Source: Cellulosimicrobium funkei
Lineage (GTDB): Bacteria > Actinomycetota > Actinomycetes > Actinomycetales > Cellulomonadaceae
Length of the DNA: 64,000 nt
Assembly (NCBI RefSeq): GCF_004519295.1
Contig: NZ_SOZH01000011.1
Coordinates: 1 to 64,000 of the forward strand
Direction of reading: 5' to 3'
Below the pieces are notes generated by a model. The model ran no database searches, was not told the DNA's origin, and saw nothing but the letters and a program-made list of their open reading frames with translations. Shown here piece after piece: positions 50,816-59,671 of the stretch. Both the position numbers and the translations under genes were made by a program. How positions within the stretch are numbered: position 1 is the first letter of the stretch; each line of letters begins with the position of its first letter.

Positions 50816-51031
50816 ATGACCCAGCGTTCCCCTGCGACCGCGCCGACCACCACCCCTGCCACCCCGGTGCGGGCCCGCCCCGCCCGGACGCCCCTGCGCG
50901 CCCCGCGCGAGGCGCGGCGCCGCGCGCGCCAGCCGAACCTCGAACGGCAGTCGATCTCCTTCACCGTGGGGCTCTACCTGTTCATCTGCGCCGCGCTCCT
51001 CACCGCGCACTTCACGGCCGGCGGTGCGTGA
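50816..51031 (+). CDS. Small single-helix membrane protein upstream of corA
   Basis: A 71-residue protein: a Pro/Thr/Arg-rich cytoplasmic half and one membrane helix near the C-terminus (SISFTVGLYLFICAALLTAHFTAG). ATG 50816 has AAAGGA upstream. Its TGA overlaps the corA ATG by one base (TGATG), so the two are translationally coupled. It may be a small accessory subunit of the transporter; I know of no family. Confidence 0.65.
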   Translation: MTQRSPATAPTTTPATPVRARPARTPLRAPREARRRARQPNLERQSISFTVGLYLFICAALLTAHFTAGGA

Positions 51032-52056
51032 TGACGACGATGCTGCCCGAGACCCCGGGCCTCGCCCCCGGCACGGAGACCCGCCTGCCCGCCCCGGCGC
51101 GCGGCGGGCTCGACCTGCACGCCCGCGCGCACGGCGACGGCTCGCCCCGGTTCGACCCGCGCGTCCTGCGCTCGCGCTGGGTGCAGGTCGCGGTCGGGGA
51201 CCCGGACTCCGCGGCCCGCGCAGCCGAGCACGGCGTCGACTTCGCGGCTGCCGGAGGACGTGTCTGGGAGACGGACGCGCACGTCTACCTGCCGGTGACG
51301 GCGACCCGGCGCGACGGCGACCGGGTGGTGGACGAGCGCATCGTGCTCGCCCTGTCCGCCGACGTCGTCGTGACCGCCCAGCCGCAGCGGCACTACGCCG
51401 TCTTCGACAAGGCGATCGCCCGCATGCGCCGCACGCCGTGGCTCATCGGCTCGTCGTACGGCGTCGCGTACGCGCTGCTCTACGCGCTCAACGAGGCGGC
51501 CGACCGCGTCGTGTCCTACGCGAGCGACCTGCTCGAGGACATGTCCGACGAGATCGACGAGGCCACGCGGGGCGTCGACTCCCGCGGCCGGGAGATCGGG
51601 GTGAGCGACATGCAGGACACGATCACGCGCATGAACCGCGCCGAGGAGATCGTGTCGCGCGCCCAGGAGTCCCAGCTCTCGCTCGCCCGCGCCGCGCGGC
51701 ACCTGCGCAGCGAGATCGCGGACTCGGACCCCGTGCTCGCGGGGCTCGTCGAGACGCTCGTCGCGGACGTCGACGGCGTGAAGCAGCACGCCGGGTTCGA
51801 GCACGACAAGGTGCGCTACCTGCAGCAGGCGATCATGACGTCGCTCGACGTCAAGCAGGCGCAGATCGTCAAGGTCTTCACCATCATCACGGCGGTGTTC
51901 CTGCCCCCGACGCTCATCGCGTCGTTCTACGGCATGAACTTCACGCACATGCCCGAGCTCGACCGGCCGTACGGGTTCACGCTCACGGTCCTCGTGACGC
52001 TCGTCGCCGCCGTCATCCCGCTCGCGTACATCAAGCGCCGCGGCTGGCTGCGCTGA
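51031..52056 (+). CDS. corA: CorA-family divalent cation (Mg2+) transporter
   Basis: A 341-residue pentameric channel-type transporter. The N-terminal ~270 residues are the cytoplasmic funnel ending in the long helix; the two C-terminal helices carry the signature Y-GMN-F with Gly301-Met302-Asn303 between them, and the tail is IKRRGWLR. The family imports Mg2+ and also Co2+ or Ni2+. ATG 51031 overlaps the small membrane gene. Regulation is suggested by the long structured leader. Confidence 0.93.
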   Translation: MTTMLPETPGLAPGTETRLPAPARGGLDLHARAHGDGSPRFDPRVLRSRWVQVAVGDPDSAARAAEHGVDFAAAGGRVWETDAHVYLPVTATRRDGDRVVDERIVLALSADVVVTAQPQRHYAVFDKAIARMRRTPWLIGSSYGVAYALLYALNEAADRVVSYASDLLEDMSDEIDEATRGVDSRGREIGVSDMQDTITRMNRAEEIVSRAQESQLSLARAARHLRSEIADSDPVLAGLVETLVADVDGVKQHAGFEHDKVRYLQQAIMTSLDVKQAQIVKVFTIITAVFLPPTLIASFYGMNFTHMPELDRPYGFTLTVLVTLVAAVIPLAYIKRRGWLR

Positions 52057-52065
52057 GCGACGGAC

Positions 52066-52099
52066 GGTGCGGTGCGCGGCCGAGGCCGCGCACCGCACC
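52066..52099. terminator. Bidirectional hairpin between corA and the second chitinase gene
   Basis: Perfect 16-bp arms at 52066-52081 and 52084-52099, between the corA stop (52056) and the chitinase stop (52106), serving both. Confidence 0.7.
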
Positions 52100-52105
52100 C
52101 TCAGG

Positions 52106-53746
52106 TCAGGCGCAGGTGCCGACGACGCGCCAGGCCGGGTACCACTTCTCCGTGCCCGGGACGTTCGTGCGGACCCACCACGCGGCGCGGTAGTTCACGC
52201 CCTCGTGCGAGACGACGCGGCCCCCGACGTACGAGGTGCTGCGGTCCCAGCCCGGGAAGCACGAGCCGGGCGCGGTCGGGTCGACCGGACCGGCCGGGGC
52301 CGCGCGGTAGACGTCGGCCGCCGTGCCGACGAGCTCGTCCTCGTCGTCGCCCGCGAGGTCCCAGAACATCGAGCCGCCGAGGCCCTTCTCCGTGATCCAC
52401 GACGCCTTGAACTCGACGGCGCGCGGCGTGTCGACGCTCCACCACTGGTCGCCGTCGTAGCGCCACGAGGCTCCGCTGACCTCGTCGAAGTACTCGGTCC
52501 CGTGGTCGCGCAGCTCGAAGTACTGCTTGTTCCCGGCCTCGTAGGTGCCGGGGGCGACGCCCGCGGCGGGCTGCCAGGCGCCGTTCGAGTCGCCGGCCTC
52601 GACGCCGGACCAGCCGCGGCCGAACGCCGGGATGCCGAGCGTGAGCTGGGCGGGGTCGACGCCGCGCGACAGGTAGAGGTCGATGCCGTCCTCGAGCGAG
52701 ATCGTGCCGGGCTGCGAGGTGTCGTGCAGGTTCGCCTGGTGCCCGGCGAGGTTCGGCGACCAGCCACCGTGCAGGTCGTAGCCCTGCATGTTGCCGTAGT
52801 CGAGGTAGTCGAAGATCGTCGGGGCGTCCCAGCCGGCGTTCACCACGGTGGGGCTCACCGGGATGTAGGCGGAGAGCAGGTAGTCCTTGCCCTGCGCGGC
52901 ACCGCGCTCGTCGAGCTGCTTGCGGAACTCGGCGAGGAGGGCGGTGAAGTTCGCCTTGTCGTTGACCGGGTCGACGTGGTTCTCGGGGTGCTGCGACCAG
53001 TCGGGAGCCCCGGGCCACTCCCAGTCGACGTCGATGCCGTCGAACAGGCCCGCGGCCGCGCCGGGGCCGCCGCGGCCGTCGATCACGGGCAGGTTGCCGT
53101 CGATGTAGAGGTCGATGCACGACGCGACGAACTTCGCGCGGCTCTCGGGCGTCGCCGCGGCCTTCGAGAAGAACTTGGACCAGGTCCAGCCGCCGAGCGA
53201 CATGAGGACCTTGGTGTCGGGGTGCTCCTCCTTGAGCTTGCGGAGCTGGTTGAAGTTCCCCGCGAGCGCCTGGCCCGGCTCGTCCGCGACGCCGTCCACC
53301 GAGTCCTCGGCGGAGACGGCTCGCACGAAGTCGGCCTGCGCGTCGCCGGCGCCGTCGTTGCCGCCCGGCTCGGGCGTGCCCGGGGCGTCCGCGAGGAAGC
53401 ACGTGAGGTCGGTCGGGTGGATGTTGCCGAACGCGTAGTTCACGTGGGTGATCTGCTCGGCCTGGCCCGACTCGACGAAGTCGCGCACGGTGTAGCCGTA
53501 GTTCTCCGGGGCCCAGGACATGAAGTAGCCGACGTTGCGGTACCCGTTGAGGGCGGCGTCGCCGTTCGGCGAGTCGGGCGTCGGGGTGGTGGCCGCCGTC
53601 GTGGCGGTCAGGTGGGCGGTCGGCGCGGCGGCGGCGGTCGTCGCGGCGGCGACGGCCCCGCTCGCGGCGAGCGCGAGGGCGGTGAGGCCGGCGGCCGCGC
53701 GCGTGGCGCGGGCGCGGCACGGGGCGGACGGGCGAGGACGGTGCAT
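52106..53746 (-). CDS. Secreted GH18 chitinase with one chitin-binding module
   Basis: A 546-residue exported chitinase, paralogous to the one at 45149-47047. Signal peptide to about residue 40, GH18 domain ~65-480 with FDGIDVDWEWP (catalytic Glu243), MSLGGW, and WRYDGDQWWSVDT. Only one CBM5/12-like module ends the chain (YVGGRVVSHEGVNYRAAWWV) with a short linker and no PT repeats. The two enzymes share domain order and many identical blocks (IDLYI, then GNLPVIDGRGGPGAAAG), so they arose by duplication. The promoter region shares a spaced motif. Confidence 0.95.
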   Translation of the reverse strand: MHRPRPSAPCRARATRAAAGLTALALAASGAVAAATTAAAAPTAHLTATTAATTPTPDSPNGDAALNGYRNVGYFMSWAPENYGYTVRDFVESGQAEQITHVNYAFGNIHPTDLTCFLADAPGTPEPGGNDGAGDAQADFVRAVSAEDSVDGVADEPGQALAGNFNQLRKLKEEHPDTKVLMSLGGWTWSKFFSKAAATPESRAKFVASCIDLYIDGNLPVIDGRGGPGAAAGLFDGIDVDWEWPGAPDWSQHPENHVDPVNDKANFTALLAEFRKQLDERGAAQGKDYLLSAYIPVSPTVVNAGWDAPTIFDYLDYGNMQGYDLHGGWSPNLAGHQANLHDTSQPGTISLEDGIDLYLSRGVDPAQLTLGIPAFGRGWSGVEAGDSNGAWQPAAGVAPGTYEAGNKQYFELRDHGTEYFDEVSGASWRYDGDQWWSVDTPRAVEFKASWITEKGLGGSMFWDLAGDDEDELVGTAADVYRAAPAGPVDPTAPGSCFPGWDRSTSYVGGRVVSHEGVNYRAAWWVRTNVPGTEKWYPAWRVVGTCA

Positions 53747-53843
53747 CGAGAGGACCTCTCGTCGACGAGGTCGGTCGCCGACCCGCGCGGACGCGCGGCG
53801 GTGCGGCCTCCTGCGGGGCCTGAGCGACCGGCTGACGTGAGCG

Positions 53844-53895
53844 ACCGTAGCCGTGGGCGGGGCCCGCGGGACTACGTGCTTCCCACACTCTTCGC
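53844..53895 (-). promoter_or_regulatory. Second chitinase promoter region with shared box
   Basis: On the minus strand GCGAAGAGTGTGGGAAGC (53878-53895) lies 43 bases (start of box to GGCTACG) before TACGGT (53844-53849), the same layout as at 47125-47176. Thirteen or more of 18 box positions agree. Confidence 0.65.
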
Positions 53896-53968
53896 GTCAC
53901 GCGCGACGCGCGGGGTACGCGGTCCTCCGTACGCAGGCCCCGTACGGGACAGCCCGTACGACGCCGCG

Positions 53969-54409
53969 TCAGGCCTCGAGGATCAGCGTGACCGGGCCGT
54001 CGTTGACGAGGTCGACCGCCATGTGCGCGCCGAACCGCCCGGTCGCCACCTCGACCCCGCGGGCGCGCAGCGCCTCGACGACCGCGTCGACGAGCGGCTC
54101 CGCGACAGGACCGGGCGCCGCGCCGTTCCACGACGGCCGACGGCCCTTGCGCGTGTCCGCGTAGAGCGTGAACTGGCTGACGACGAGCACGGGCGCGCCG
54201 TCGTCGAGCACGGACCGCTCCCCCGCGAGGATCCGCAGCTCGGCGATCTTGCGCGCGATCGTCTCCACCTGCGCGTCGCCGTCGTCGTGCGTGACGCCGA
54301 CGAGCGCGAGGAGGCCCGGCCGGTCGATCGCGCCGACGACCTCCGCCGTCCCGTCGTCGGCCACGACGCGCACGCTCGCGCGCGTCACGCGCTGGACGAC
54401 GGCCCTCAC
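53969..54409 (-). CDS. dtd: D-aminoacyl-tRNA deacylase
   Basis: A 146-residue enzyme that hydrolyses D-amino acids (and glycine) wrongly attached to tRNA. The start [15 protein letters not shown], the active-site [17 protein letters not shown] and the cross-subunit Gly-cisPro motif [11 protein letters not shown] are all diagnostic. Length is normal. GTG 54409 overlaps the asparaginase stop (GTGA). Third gene of the DUF2516-asparaginase-dtd operon. Confidence 0.95.
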   Translation of the reverse strand: MRAVVQRVTRASVRVVADDGTAEVVGAIDRPGLLALVGVTHDDGDAQVETIARKIAELRILAGERSVLDDGAPVLVVSQFTLYADTRKGRRPSWNGAAPGPVAEPLVDAVVEALRARGVEVATGRFGAHMAVDLVNDGPVTLILEA

Positions 54410-55500
54410 GGCCGACCCCCGTCGGCGTGCCGCGCGGTGTCGGCCGAGGGGCCGTGCGGCCGGTCCTGCAGGGCGTCCGCCGCGGCCTCGTCGAGCACCG
54501 CGCGGACCGTGCCCACCGGCTGCCCCGCACCGAGGACCGGCACGTCGCCGAGCGCGTCGAGCGCCGGCCCGTCCGCCCCCGCGACGTCGAGCGCGCCGAG
54601 ACGACGCAGCGCGGCGGCGAGCACCGCCGGCCGGGGTCGGGACGCGCCGTCGAGCACCTTGAGGGCGAGCGCACGGCCGTCGGGCAGCGCGGCCCCGTAC
54701 ACCCCGTCGGCCCCGTCCTTGGCGACCAGGCCGGGCACGGCGCGCATCGCGACCGTCGCGTCGCGGCCCGTGCCACCCACCATCTCGGGGAACGCCGCCA
54801 TGGCGTGCGCGACCTCGGCCTCGGGGGAACCCGGGTCGTGCTGCGGGGCCGCGGCGAGCCGCCCGAAGGCGCGCGCGAGCCCGCGCACGGTCGTCGAGAA
54901 GAGCGGCGCCCCGCAGCCGTCGACCGTGACGTGCTCGACCGCGACGCCCGTCGCCTCCGCGACGGCCTCCCGGACCGCGACCTGCAGCGGGTGGTCGTGC
55001 TCCAGGTACGTGCGCGGGTCCCAGCCCGCCACGACGCACGTCGCGAGCATCGCCGCGTGCTTGCCGGAGCAGTTCTGGGTGATCGACGCCGGGCCGTTCC
55101 CCGCCTCCTGCCACGCGAGCGCGGCGGGCGGGTGCAGCGGGAGGTCGGGGGTGTTGCGCAGCGCGGACTCGTCGAGCCCGGCGCCCGCGAGGATCTCGCG
55201 CACCCCGGCGAGGTGCTCGGGCTCGCCGTCGTGGCTCGCGGCGGCGAGGGCCAGGAGGCGCGGCGGAAGGCGCAGCCCGTGCCGCAGCATCGCGACGGCC
55301 TGGAACGGCTTGACGCTCGAGCGCGGCCAGATCACCGTGCCGGCGTCGCCGCGCTCGAGGAGCGTGCCGCCGTCGGCGTCCAGCAGCACGAGGTGGCCCG
55401 TGTGGACGGACTCGACGAGGTCACCACGCACGACCTCGGCCAGCGGGACGGCGGCGCGCGCGACCCCGGTGCGGACGCCGTCGGTCACCGCGGCGCTCAC
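54406..55500 (-). CDS. Asparaginase (thermolabile L-asparaginase II family)
   Basis: A 364-residue enzyme of the asparaginase II family PF06089, distinct from the classical type I/II enzymes. Key blocks are [86 protein letters not shown] and GRDATVAM. It converts asparagine to aspartate and ammonia. GTG 55500 overlaps the DUF2516 stop. Confidence 0.9.
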   Translation of the reverse strand: MSAAVTDGVRTGVARAAVPLAEVVRGDLVESVHTGHLVLLDADGGTLLERGDAGTVIWPRSSVKPFQAVAMLRHGLRLPPRLLALAAASHDGEPEHLAGVREILAGAGLDESALRNTPDLPLHPPAALAWQEAGNGPASITQNCSGKHAAMLATCVVAGWDPRTYLEHDHPLQVAVREAVAEATGVAVEHVTVDGCGAPLFSTTVRGLARAFGRLAAAPQHDPGSPEAEVAHAMAAFPEMVGGTGRDATVAMRAVPGLVAKDGADGVYGAALPDGRALALKVLDGASRPRPAVLAAALRRLGALDVAGADGPALDALGDVPVLGAGQPVGTVRAVLDEAAADALQDRPHGPSADTARHADGGRP

Positions 55501-55835
55501 CAGCCGCCCGGCCGGCCGGACGACCCGTTGCCGCGCCCGTTCCCGTACGGCTGGAGGCGCGGGCGCACGTCGACGAGGTACACGATCGCCGCGACGACCG
55601 CGATGATCCCGATGAAGCCGAGGTTGATCCCGCCGCCGAGGGGGATCGAGAGGAATCCGAGCGCCGCGGCGACGCCGAGGATCGCGAGCCAGATCGGCTT
55701 GCTCAGCTTGCCCTCCGCCGTGAACGCGCTCGCAGGCCGCCGGAGGGCGTCCACGAGCGCGAAGAGCTGCGTCCCGAACACGACCAGCGACAGGAGGAGG
55801 TAGACGATCCACTGCAGCGACCCGAAGATTCCCAC
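55497..55835 (-). CDS. DUF2516 family membrane protein
   Basis: A 112-residue protein with two or three membrane helices (LQWIVYLLLSLVVFGTQLFALVDAL, then PIWLAILGVAAALGFLSI and FIGIIAVVAAIVYLVDV) and a Gly-rich tail. This is the actinobacterial DUF2516 family, of unknown role. I choose GTG 55835 because TAGGCT lies seven bases upstream, marking a leaderless operon start; a GTG six bases earlier lacks this. First gene of the operon with asparaginase and dtd. Confidence 0.85.
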   Translation of the reverse strand: MGIFGSLQWIVYLLLSLVVFGTQLFALVDALRRPASAFTAEGKLSKPIWLAILGVAAALGFLSIPLGGGINLGFIGIIAVVAAIVYLVDVRPRLQPYGNGRGNGSSGRPGGW

Positions 55836-55842
55836 GGGCACG

Positions 55843-55848
55843 AGCCTA
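55843..55848 (-). promoter_or_regulatory. -10 of the DUF2516-asparaginase-dtd operon, shared with the vapC stop codon
   Basis: TAGGCT on the minus strand; its TAG is the stop codon of the PIN-domain toxin gene, and seven bases follow before GTG 55835. Confidence 0.5.
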
Positions 55849-56283
55849 CGGTCTGACGAGCGGCCACGGCACCACGCGCAGCCCGGCGGCACGCGCCGCC
55901 GTGACGACGTGGGGGTCCCAGGCGGCCACGACCGTGTCGTCGTGCGCGACGGCGAGCGCGCTCGCCACGTGCACCGCGTCGTTGCTGCGCATCGACCCCG
56001 CGGAGACGAGGCGCGACGCGCGGTCGGCGACCGCGCCGGACACCTCGACCACGTGCAGCGCGGGCCGGAGGGTGTCCCAGGTGCCGAGCGCGCGGGCGTG
56101 CGCCGAGCCGTCGATCACCCCGCCGCGGGCCCCCGCGGCGAGCGCGGCGCGGACCTCGACGTCGGCGAGGCGGCTCGTGACGACGACGTCGGCACGGTTC
56201 CACAGGCGGCTCGCCAGCGCGGAGCCGGCCTCCGGGACGCACAGCTTCACGAGCGCGCTCGCGTCGAAGTAGACGAGGGCCAC
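55846..56283 (-). CDS. vapC: PIN-domain toxin (VapC-like)
   Basis: A 145-residue predicted ribonuclease. PIN acidic residues are visible: YFDASALVKL (Asp7), VEVRAAL (Glu ~43), MRSNDAVHVASALA (Asp ~101) and a final acid in AAWDPHVV. Start GTG 56283 is 10 bases downstream of the antitoxin stop. In such pairs the toxin cuts RNA when the antitoxin is degraded. The target RNA cannot be predicted. Confidence 0.88.
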   Translation of the reverse strand: MALVYFDASALVKLCVPEAGSALASRLWNRADVVVTSRLADVEVRAALAAGARGGVIDGSAHARALGTWDTLRPALHVVEVSGAVADRASRLVSAGSMRSNDAVHVASALAVAHDDTVVAAWDPHVVTAARAAGLRVVPWPLVRP

Positions 56284-56293
56284 CGCGGGACCC

Positions 56294-56626
56294 TCAGCGC
56301 CGGATCCGGCGCACGAGCGCCGCGACCCCGCCGCCGCGGGCGGCCCGGGCGCCGTCGGACGGGCGCGGGCCGTCGGGACCCGCCGGACGTGCCCCGTCCG
56401 TCGCCGCGACGAGCGCCGGCGCGGGCACCGCGTGCACGGGGCGCTCCCCCGCCGGGGGCACCAGGACGCCGTCGCGCACGAGCTCGGTGACGAGGTCCGC
56501 CGTCGCGACGCCGGTCAGCCGGGCGACGGGGACGCCGCGCTCGGTGATGACGACCTCCTCACCGTCCCTGGCCCGCTCGATCCACGACTTGAGCTCGGCA
56601 CGCAGCGCGCTGACAGGGACCTCCAT
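56294..56626 (-). CDS. Phd/YefM-type antitoxin
   Basis: A 110-residue antitoxin. The N-terminal half is the Phd/YefM DNA-binding fold (VPVSALRAELKSWIERARDGEEVVITERGVPVARL); the disordered, Pro/Ala-rich C-terminal half would wrap the toxin. It precedes the toxin gene as usual. TACGGT (56633-56638) six bases before ATG 56626 indicates a leaderless, probably autorepressed transcript. Confidence 0.88.
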   Translation of the reverse strand: MEVPVSALRAELKSWIERARDGEEVVITERGVPVARLTGVATADLVTELVRDGVLVPPAGERPVHAVPAPALVAATDGARPAGPDGPRPSDGARAARGGGVAALVRRIRR

Positions 56627-56690
56627 GCCCCGACCGTACCGGCCCGCGGTACCGCTGTGCAGGGGTCGGTCGTCCCGGGTGCGAACGCTC

Positions 56691-57833
56691 TCAGAGCTCG
56701 GGGAGCGCGTCGCGCGCCTGCTCGGGCGTCGCGCCCGCCGCCTCCAGGGCGTCGACGATCGGCGACCGCACGAGCATCACGAGCGACTGCACCTGCCAGT
56801 CGCCGTCGCCGAGCGCGTGGGGGTCGGCGCTGCGGGCCACCTCGAGGAGGACCTCGCGCGCGACCGCCGGGTCGCGCCCCGCGCCGACGGCCTCGGCGAG
56901 CACGTGCACCCCGGCGCCGAACCGGGCGACGAGGTCCGCCACGGCGTCGAGATCGTGGTGGTCCGGGCCGCTCGCCACCGGCCGCGCGCGCCGCGCCAGG
57001 ACGCGCACGCTGCGCATCGCGCGGTCGACGAGCACCGCCTGCCGCTCGAGCCCGCCCAGCTCGTCCCGGTGCCGCAGCCCGGCGGCGCTCACGCGCGCGA
57101 GCTCGCGCGCGGACGTCGCGGACGACTGCCACTCCTCGAGCGCGCCCTCGGACGCCCGGCCCTTGACCAGCGCCGCGTCGAGGTCCCCCGGGTCGCGCCC
57201 GCGCAGACCGCGCGCGAGCACGTCGAGCACGCCCGCGAGCTCCGACGTCGCCTCCGCGCCGAGGAGACGGGGGCGTCGCCGCGGGTCGCCCGGGGTGAGC
57301 GCCGCGACGGCGAGCGCGACGGCGCCGCCCACGAGCGCGTCCGTCCACCGCCCGAGCGGGCCGCCCGCCTGCGCGGCCGGGAGCCCGACGATGACGATGG
57401 CCTGCACGCCCGCCTGCGTCGTGAGCATCGCGCCCCGGTCGATGAAGCGTGCGGCGAGGGCCGAGACCGCGAGGACGACGGCGACCTGCCACCAGCCCGA
57501 CCCGATCGCGTGGACCACGAGGTCCCCGAGGCCGACGCCGATCGCGACGCCCACCGCGAGCTCGAGCACGCGGCGGAGCTGACGGTCCTGGCTGAAGCCG
57601 AGGCAGATCCACGCGGAGACCGGCGCGAAGAAGGGGGCCGTGTGCCCGAGCCCGTACCGGGCGATGCCGAACGCGAGGCCGGCAGCCGCCGACGCCTGGA
57701 GGACGGGCCACAGCGCCACGCGCACGCGCGACGCGCCCTGCCGGACCCGGGCCCGCAGGAGGAGTCGGCGCCACGCCGTCCGGGCGACGTCGACCGCCCC
57801 CGGGGACTGCCCGCGCGCCGGCCCCGACGTCAC
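56691..57833 (-). CDS. FUSC-family membrane protein
   Basis: A 380-residue membrane protein. About six helices lie in residues 40-190 (LWPVLQASAAAGLAFGIARYGLGHTAPFFAPVSAWICLG, VLELAVGVAIGVGLGDLVVHAIG, WWQVAVVLAVSALAARFI, TTQAGVQAIVIVGLPA), followed by a helical cytoplasmic domain. The PFFAPVSAWICLG block is the aromatic-acid-exporter/FUSC signature. Substrate unknown. GTG 57833 overlaps the ygfZ stop by four bases, an association I cannot explain functionally. Confidence 0.82.
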   Translation of the reverse strand: MTSGPARGQSPGAVDVARTAWRRLLLRARVRQGASRVRVALWPVLQASAAAGLAFGIARYGLGHTAPFFAPVSAWICLGFSQDRQLRRVLELAVGVAIGVGLGDLVVHAIGSGWWQVAVVLAVSALAARFIDRGAMLTTQAGVQAIVIVGLPAAQAGGPLGRWTDALVGGAVALAVAALTPGDPRRRPRLLGAEATSELAGVLDVLARGLRGRDPGDLDAALVKGRASEGALEEWQSSATSARELARVSAAGLRHRDELGGLERQAVLVDRAMRSVRVLARRARPVASGPDHHDLDAVADLVARFGAGVHVLAEAVGAGRDPAVAREVLLEVARSADPHALGDGDWQVQSLVMLVRSPIVDALEAAGATPEQARDALPEL

Positions 57834-58972
57834 AGCATGCTCGTGGGTGCGCCCTCGCCGCGCGGCGTGACGCCGCGCCCGACCGGGCCGCGCGCGGCCG
57901 GACGGTCGACGGAGACGCCCTCGCCGGGCACCACGACCTCCTGCGCCGCGGCGATCGCGCCCCCGTCGCAGTCGACGAGGAGCTCGGCGTCGACCGGCGC
58001 GCTCCGCTTGAGGACCGCGAGCGCGATCGGCCCGAGCTCGTGGTGGCGCGCGACCGACGTGACCGCCCCGACGGCGCGACCGTCGAGCGTGACCTCGGCC
58101 CCCGGCGCGGGCAGCAGATGGCCCGACCCGTCGAGGTGCAGCATGACCACGCGCCGCGGCGGACGCCCGAGGTTGTGCACGCGCGCGATGGTCTCCTGCC
58201 CCCGGTAGCAGCCCTTGTGCAGGTGGACGGCGGTGCGCAGCCAGTCGGTCTCGTGCGGGATCGACCGGTGGTCGACCTCCGTCGCGAGGCGCGGGCGCCA
58301 GGCCTCGACGCGCGCGGCCTCGCTCGCCCACGTGCCCACGAGGCGCCACCCGGCGGCCTCGCGCGCCGCGACGGCGTCGGCCAGCTCCGCGCGCGGGACG
58401 AGCACGAGCCGCCACGGGCGCTCGCGTCCCGGGTGCTCGTCCTCGGGCGGGCCGTACCGCGTGCCACCCGCGAGGACGCGCGGCCACGGGTCGCGCCACG
58501 TCACGGGCTCGTCCTCGGCGCCCTCGGCGTCGACCGGCTCGCCGAGCGCGGCCCACTCGTCCGTGGCGTCGGCGATCTCGACGCGGAGCATGAACTTCAT
58601 GCGGTCCAGCCACGCGGCGAGGTCGGCCGCGTGCGAGCGCTCGGTGACGAGCCAGGTCGTGGTGCCGTCGTCGACGACCGACGCGGCGTGCTCGACGTGG
58701 CCCTGCGGCGAGAGCACGAGCAGCTCCGTCGAGGTGCGCGGCGCGAGGTCCGTGAGGTCCTGGGACGTGATGGAGTGCAGCCAGCTCAGCCGGTCCGGGC
58801 CCGTGACCGTGACGACGCCCAGGTGCGACTGGTCGACGACGGCGCCGCCCGTGCGCAGCGCGCGCTGCTCCCCGGTCGGGTCGCCGTAGTGCCAGGCGAC
58901 GCCCTCGTCGGGGCCCGTCGCGGGCACGGCGCCGTGGCGGGACAGGAGCGGGCTGGTGTAACCGGTGGTCAC
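57830..58972 (-). CDS. ygfZ: Folate-binding protein YgfZ
   Basis: A 380-residue protein of the aminomethyltransferase fold that uses tetrahydrofolate in maintenance of Fe-S enzymes. The signature KGCYRGQET is present near residue 255, and the N-terminal DQSHLGVVTVTGPDRLSWLHSITSQDL and GHVEHAASVVDDG are typical. GTG 58972 has GGAGGA upstream. It follows the nitrobindin-like gene and overlaps the FUSC gene. Confidence 0.93.
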   Translation of the reverse strand: MTTGYTSPLLSRHGAVPATGPDEGVAWHYGDPTGEQRALRTGGAVVDQSHLGVVTVTGPDRLSWLHSITSQDLTDLAPRTSTELLVLSPQGHVEHAASVVDDGTTTWLVTERSHAADLAAWLDRMKFMLRVEIADATDEWAALGEPVDAEGAEDEPVTWRDPWPRVLAGGTRYGPPEDEHPGRERPWRLVLVPRAELADAVAAREAAGWRLVGTWASEAARVEAWRPRLATEVDHRSIPHETDWLRTAVHLHKGCYRGQETIARVHNLGRPPRRVVMLHLDGSGHLLPAPGAEVTLDGRAVGAVTSVARHHELGPIALAVLKRSAPVDAELLVDCDGGAIAAAQEVVVPGEGVSVDRPAARGPVGRGVTPRGEGAPTSML

Positions 58973-59001
58973 GGGTGGTCCTCCTTCGTCGACGCGTCCG
59001 G

Positions 59002-59028
59002 ACCGGGCGGGCCCTCGGGCCGCCCGGT
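59002..59028 (-). terminator. Hairpin after the nitrobindin-like gene
   Basis: Arms 59002-59010 and 59020-59028 pair over 9 bp, with some inner pairing; it lies between the stop at 59037 and the ygfZ start at 58972. Confidence 0.45.
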
Positions 59029-59036
59029 GGCCTGCG

Positions 59037-59633
59037 TCAGGCCGACGGGCGCCGGGTCAGCTTCGCGGACGCGTACGACTGCAACGGCTGACCGAAGGCC
59101 GCCAATTCCCACACCCACAGGAGCTGGCCCTCGACGAACCCGTAGAGCCGCTTCGAGGCCGTGACCTCGGACGCCGTGGACGTGCGCGCGATGAGGTCGC
59201 TCGCCAGGTCCACGCGGCCGTTGCCGACGGCGCCGAGGTACACCGACACGCGACCCGCCGGGTCGGCGACGAGGACCTCGAGGGGGTGGCGGTCGTCCTC
59301 CAGGCCCTCGGGCCGGTCGGTCGACACGCGCCAGTAGCCGGTCTCCGTGGACCAGACGGGCGACGCGGCGGCCGCGGCGTCGAGGGTGGCCTCGTCACGC
59401 TCCGGCCACTCGCCCTCCGCGGGCACCGTCTCGGGGACCGCGGCGTCGAGGACGCGCAGCGTCGACTCGTAGCGCAGGTAGGGGCCGCCGTCGTGGTCGA
59501 ACACGACGTCGTGGACGAACGGCGTCTCCTCGATGCCCGGGTACTTGACGACGCCCTCGCCGCGCCAGCTCCCGACGAGCCAGGCGAGCGGGTACACCTC
59601 GGGAGCGAGGCCTTCGGGGAACTCGAACGGCAT
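59037..59633 (-). CDS. Nitrobindin-like FABP family protein
   Basis: A 198-residue beta-barrel protein of the DUF1794/THAP4-like (nitrobindin) family, which binds ferric heme and reacts with peroxynitrite or NO. LAWLVGSWRGEGVVKYPGIE contains the GxWxGxG motif; WVWELAAFGQPLQSYASAKLTRR is the closing strand pair, where the histidine heme ligand of canonical members is not obvious. No secretion signal. Start ATG 59633. Confidence 0.88.
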   Translation of the reverse strand: MPFEFPEGLAPEVYPLAWLVGSWRGEGVVKYPGIEETPFVHDVVFDHDGGPYLRYESTLRVLDAAVPETVPAEGEWPERDEATLDAAAAASPVWSTETGYWRVSTDRPEGLEDDRHPLEVLVADPAGRVSVYLGAVGNGRVDLASDLIARTSTASEVTASKRLYGFVEGQLLWVWELAAFGQPLQSYASAKLTRRPSA

Positions 59634-59671
59634 CAGCGACCACCTCTCGGAGTCGGGCGGCGCGCGGCGCC

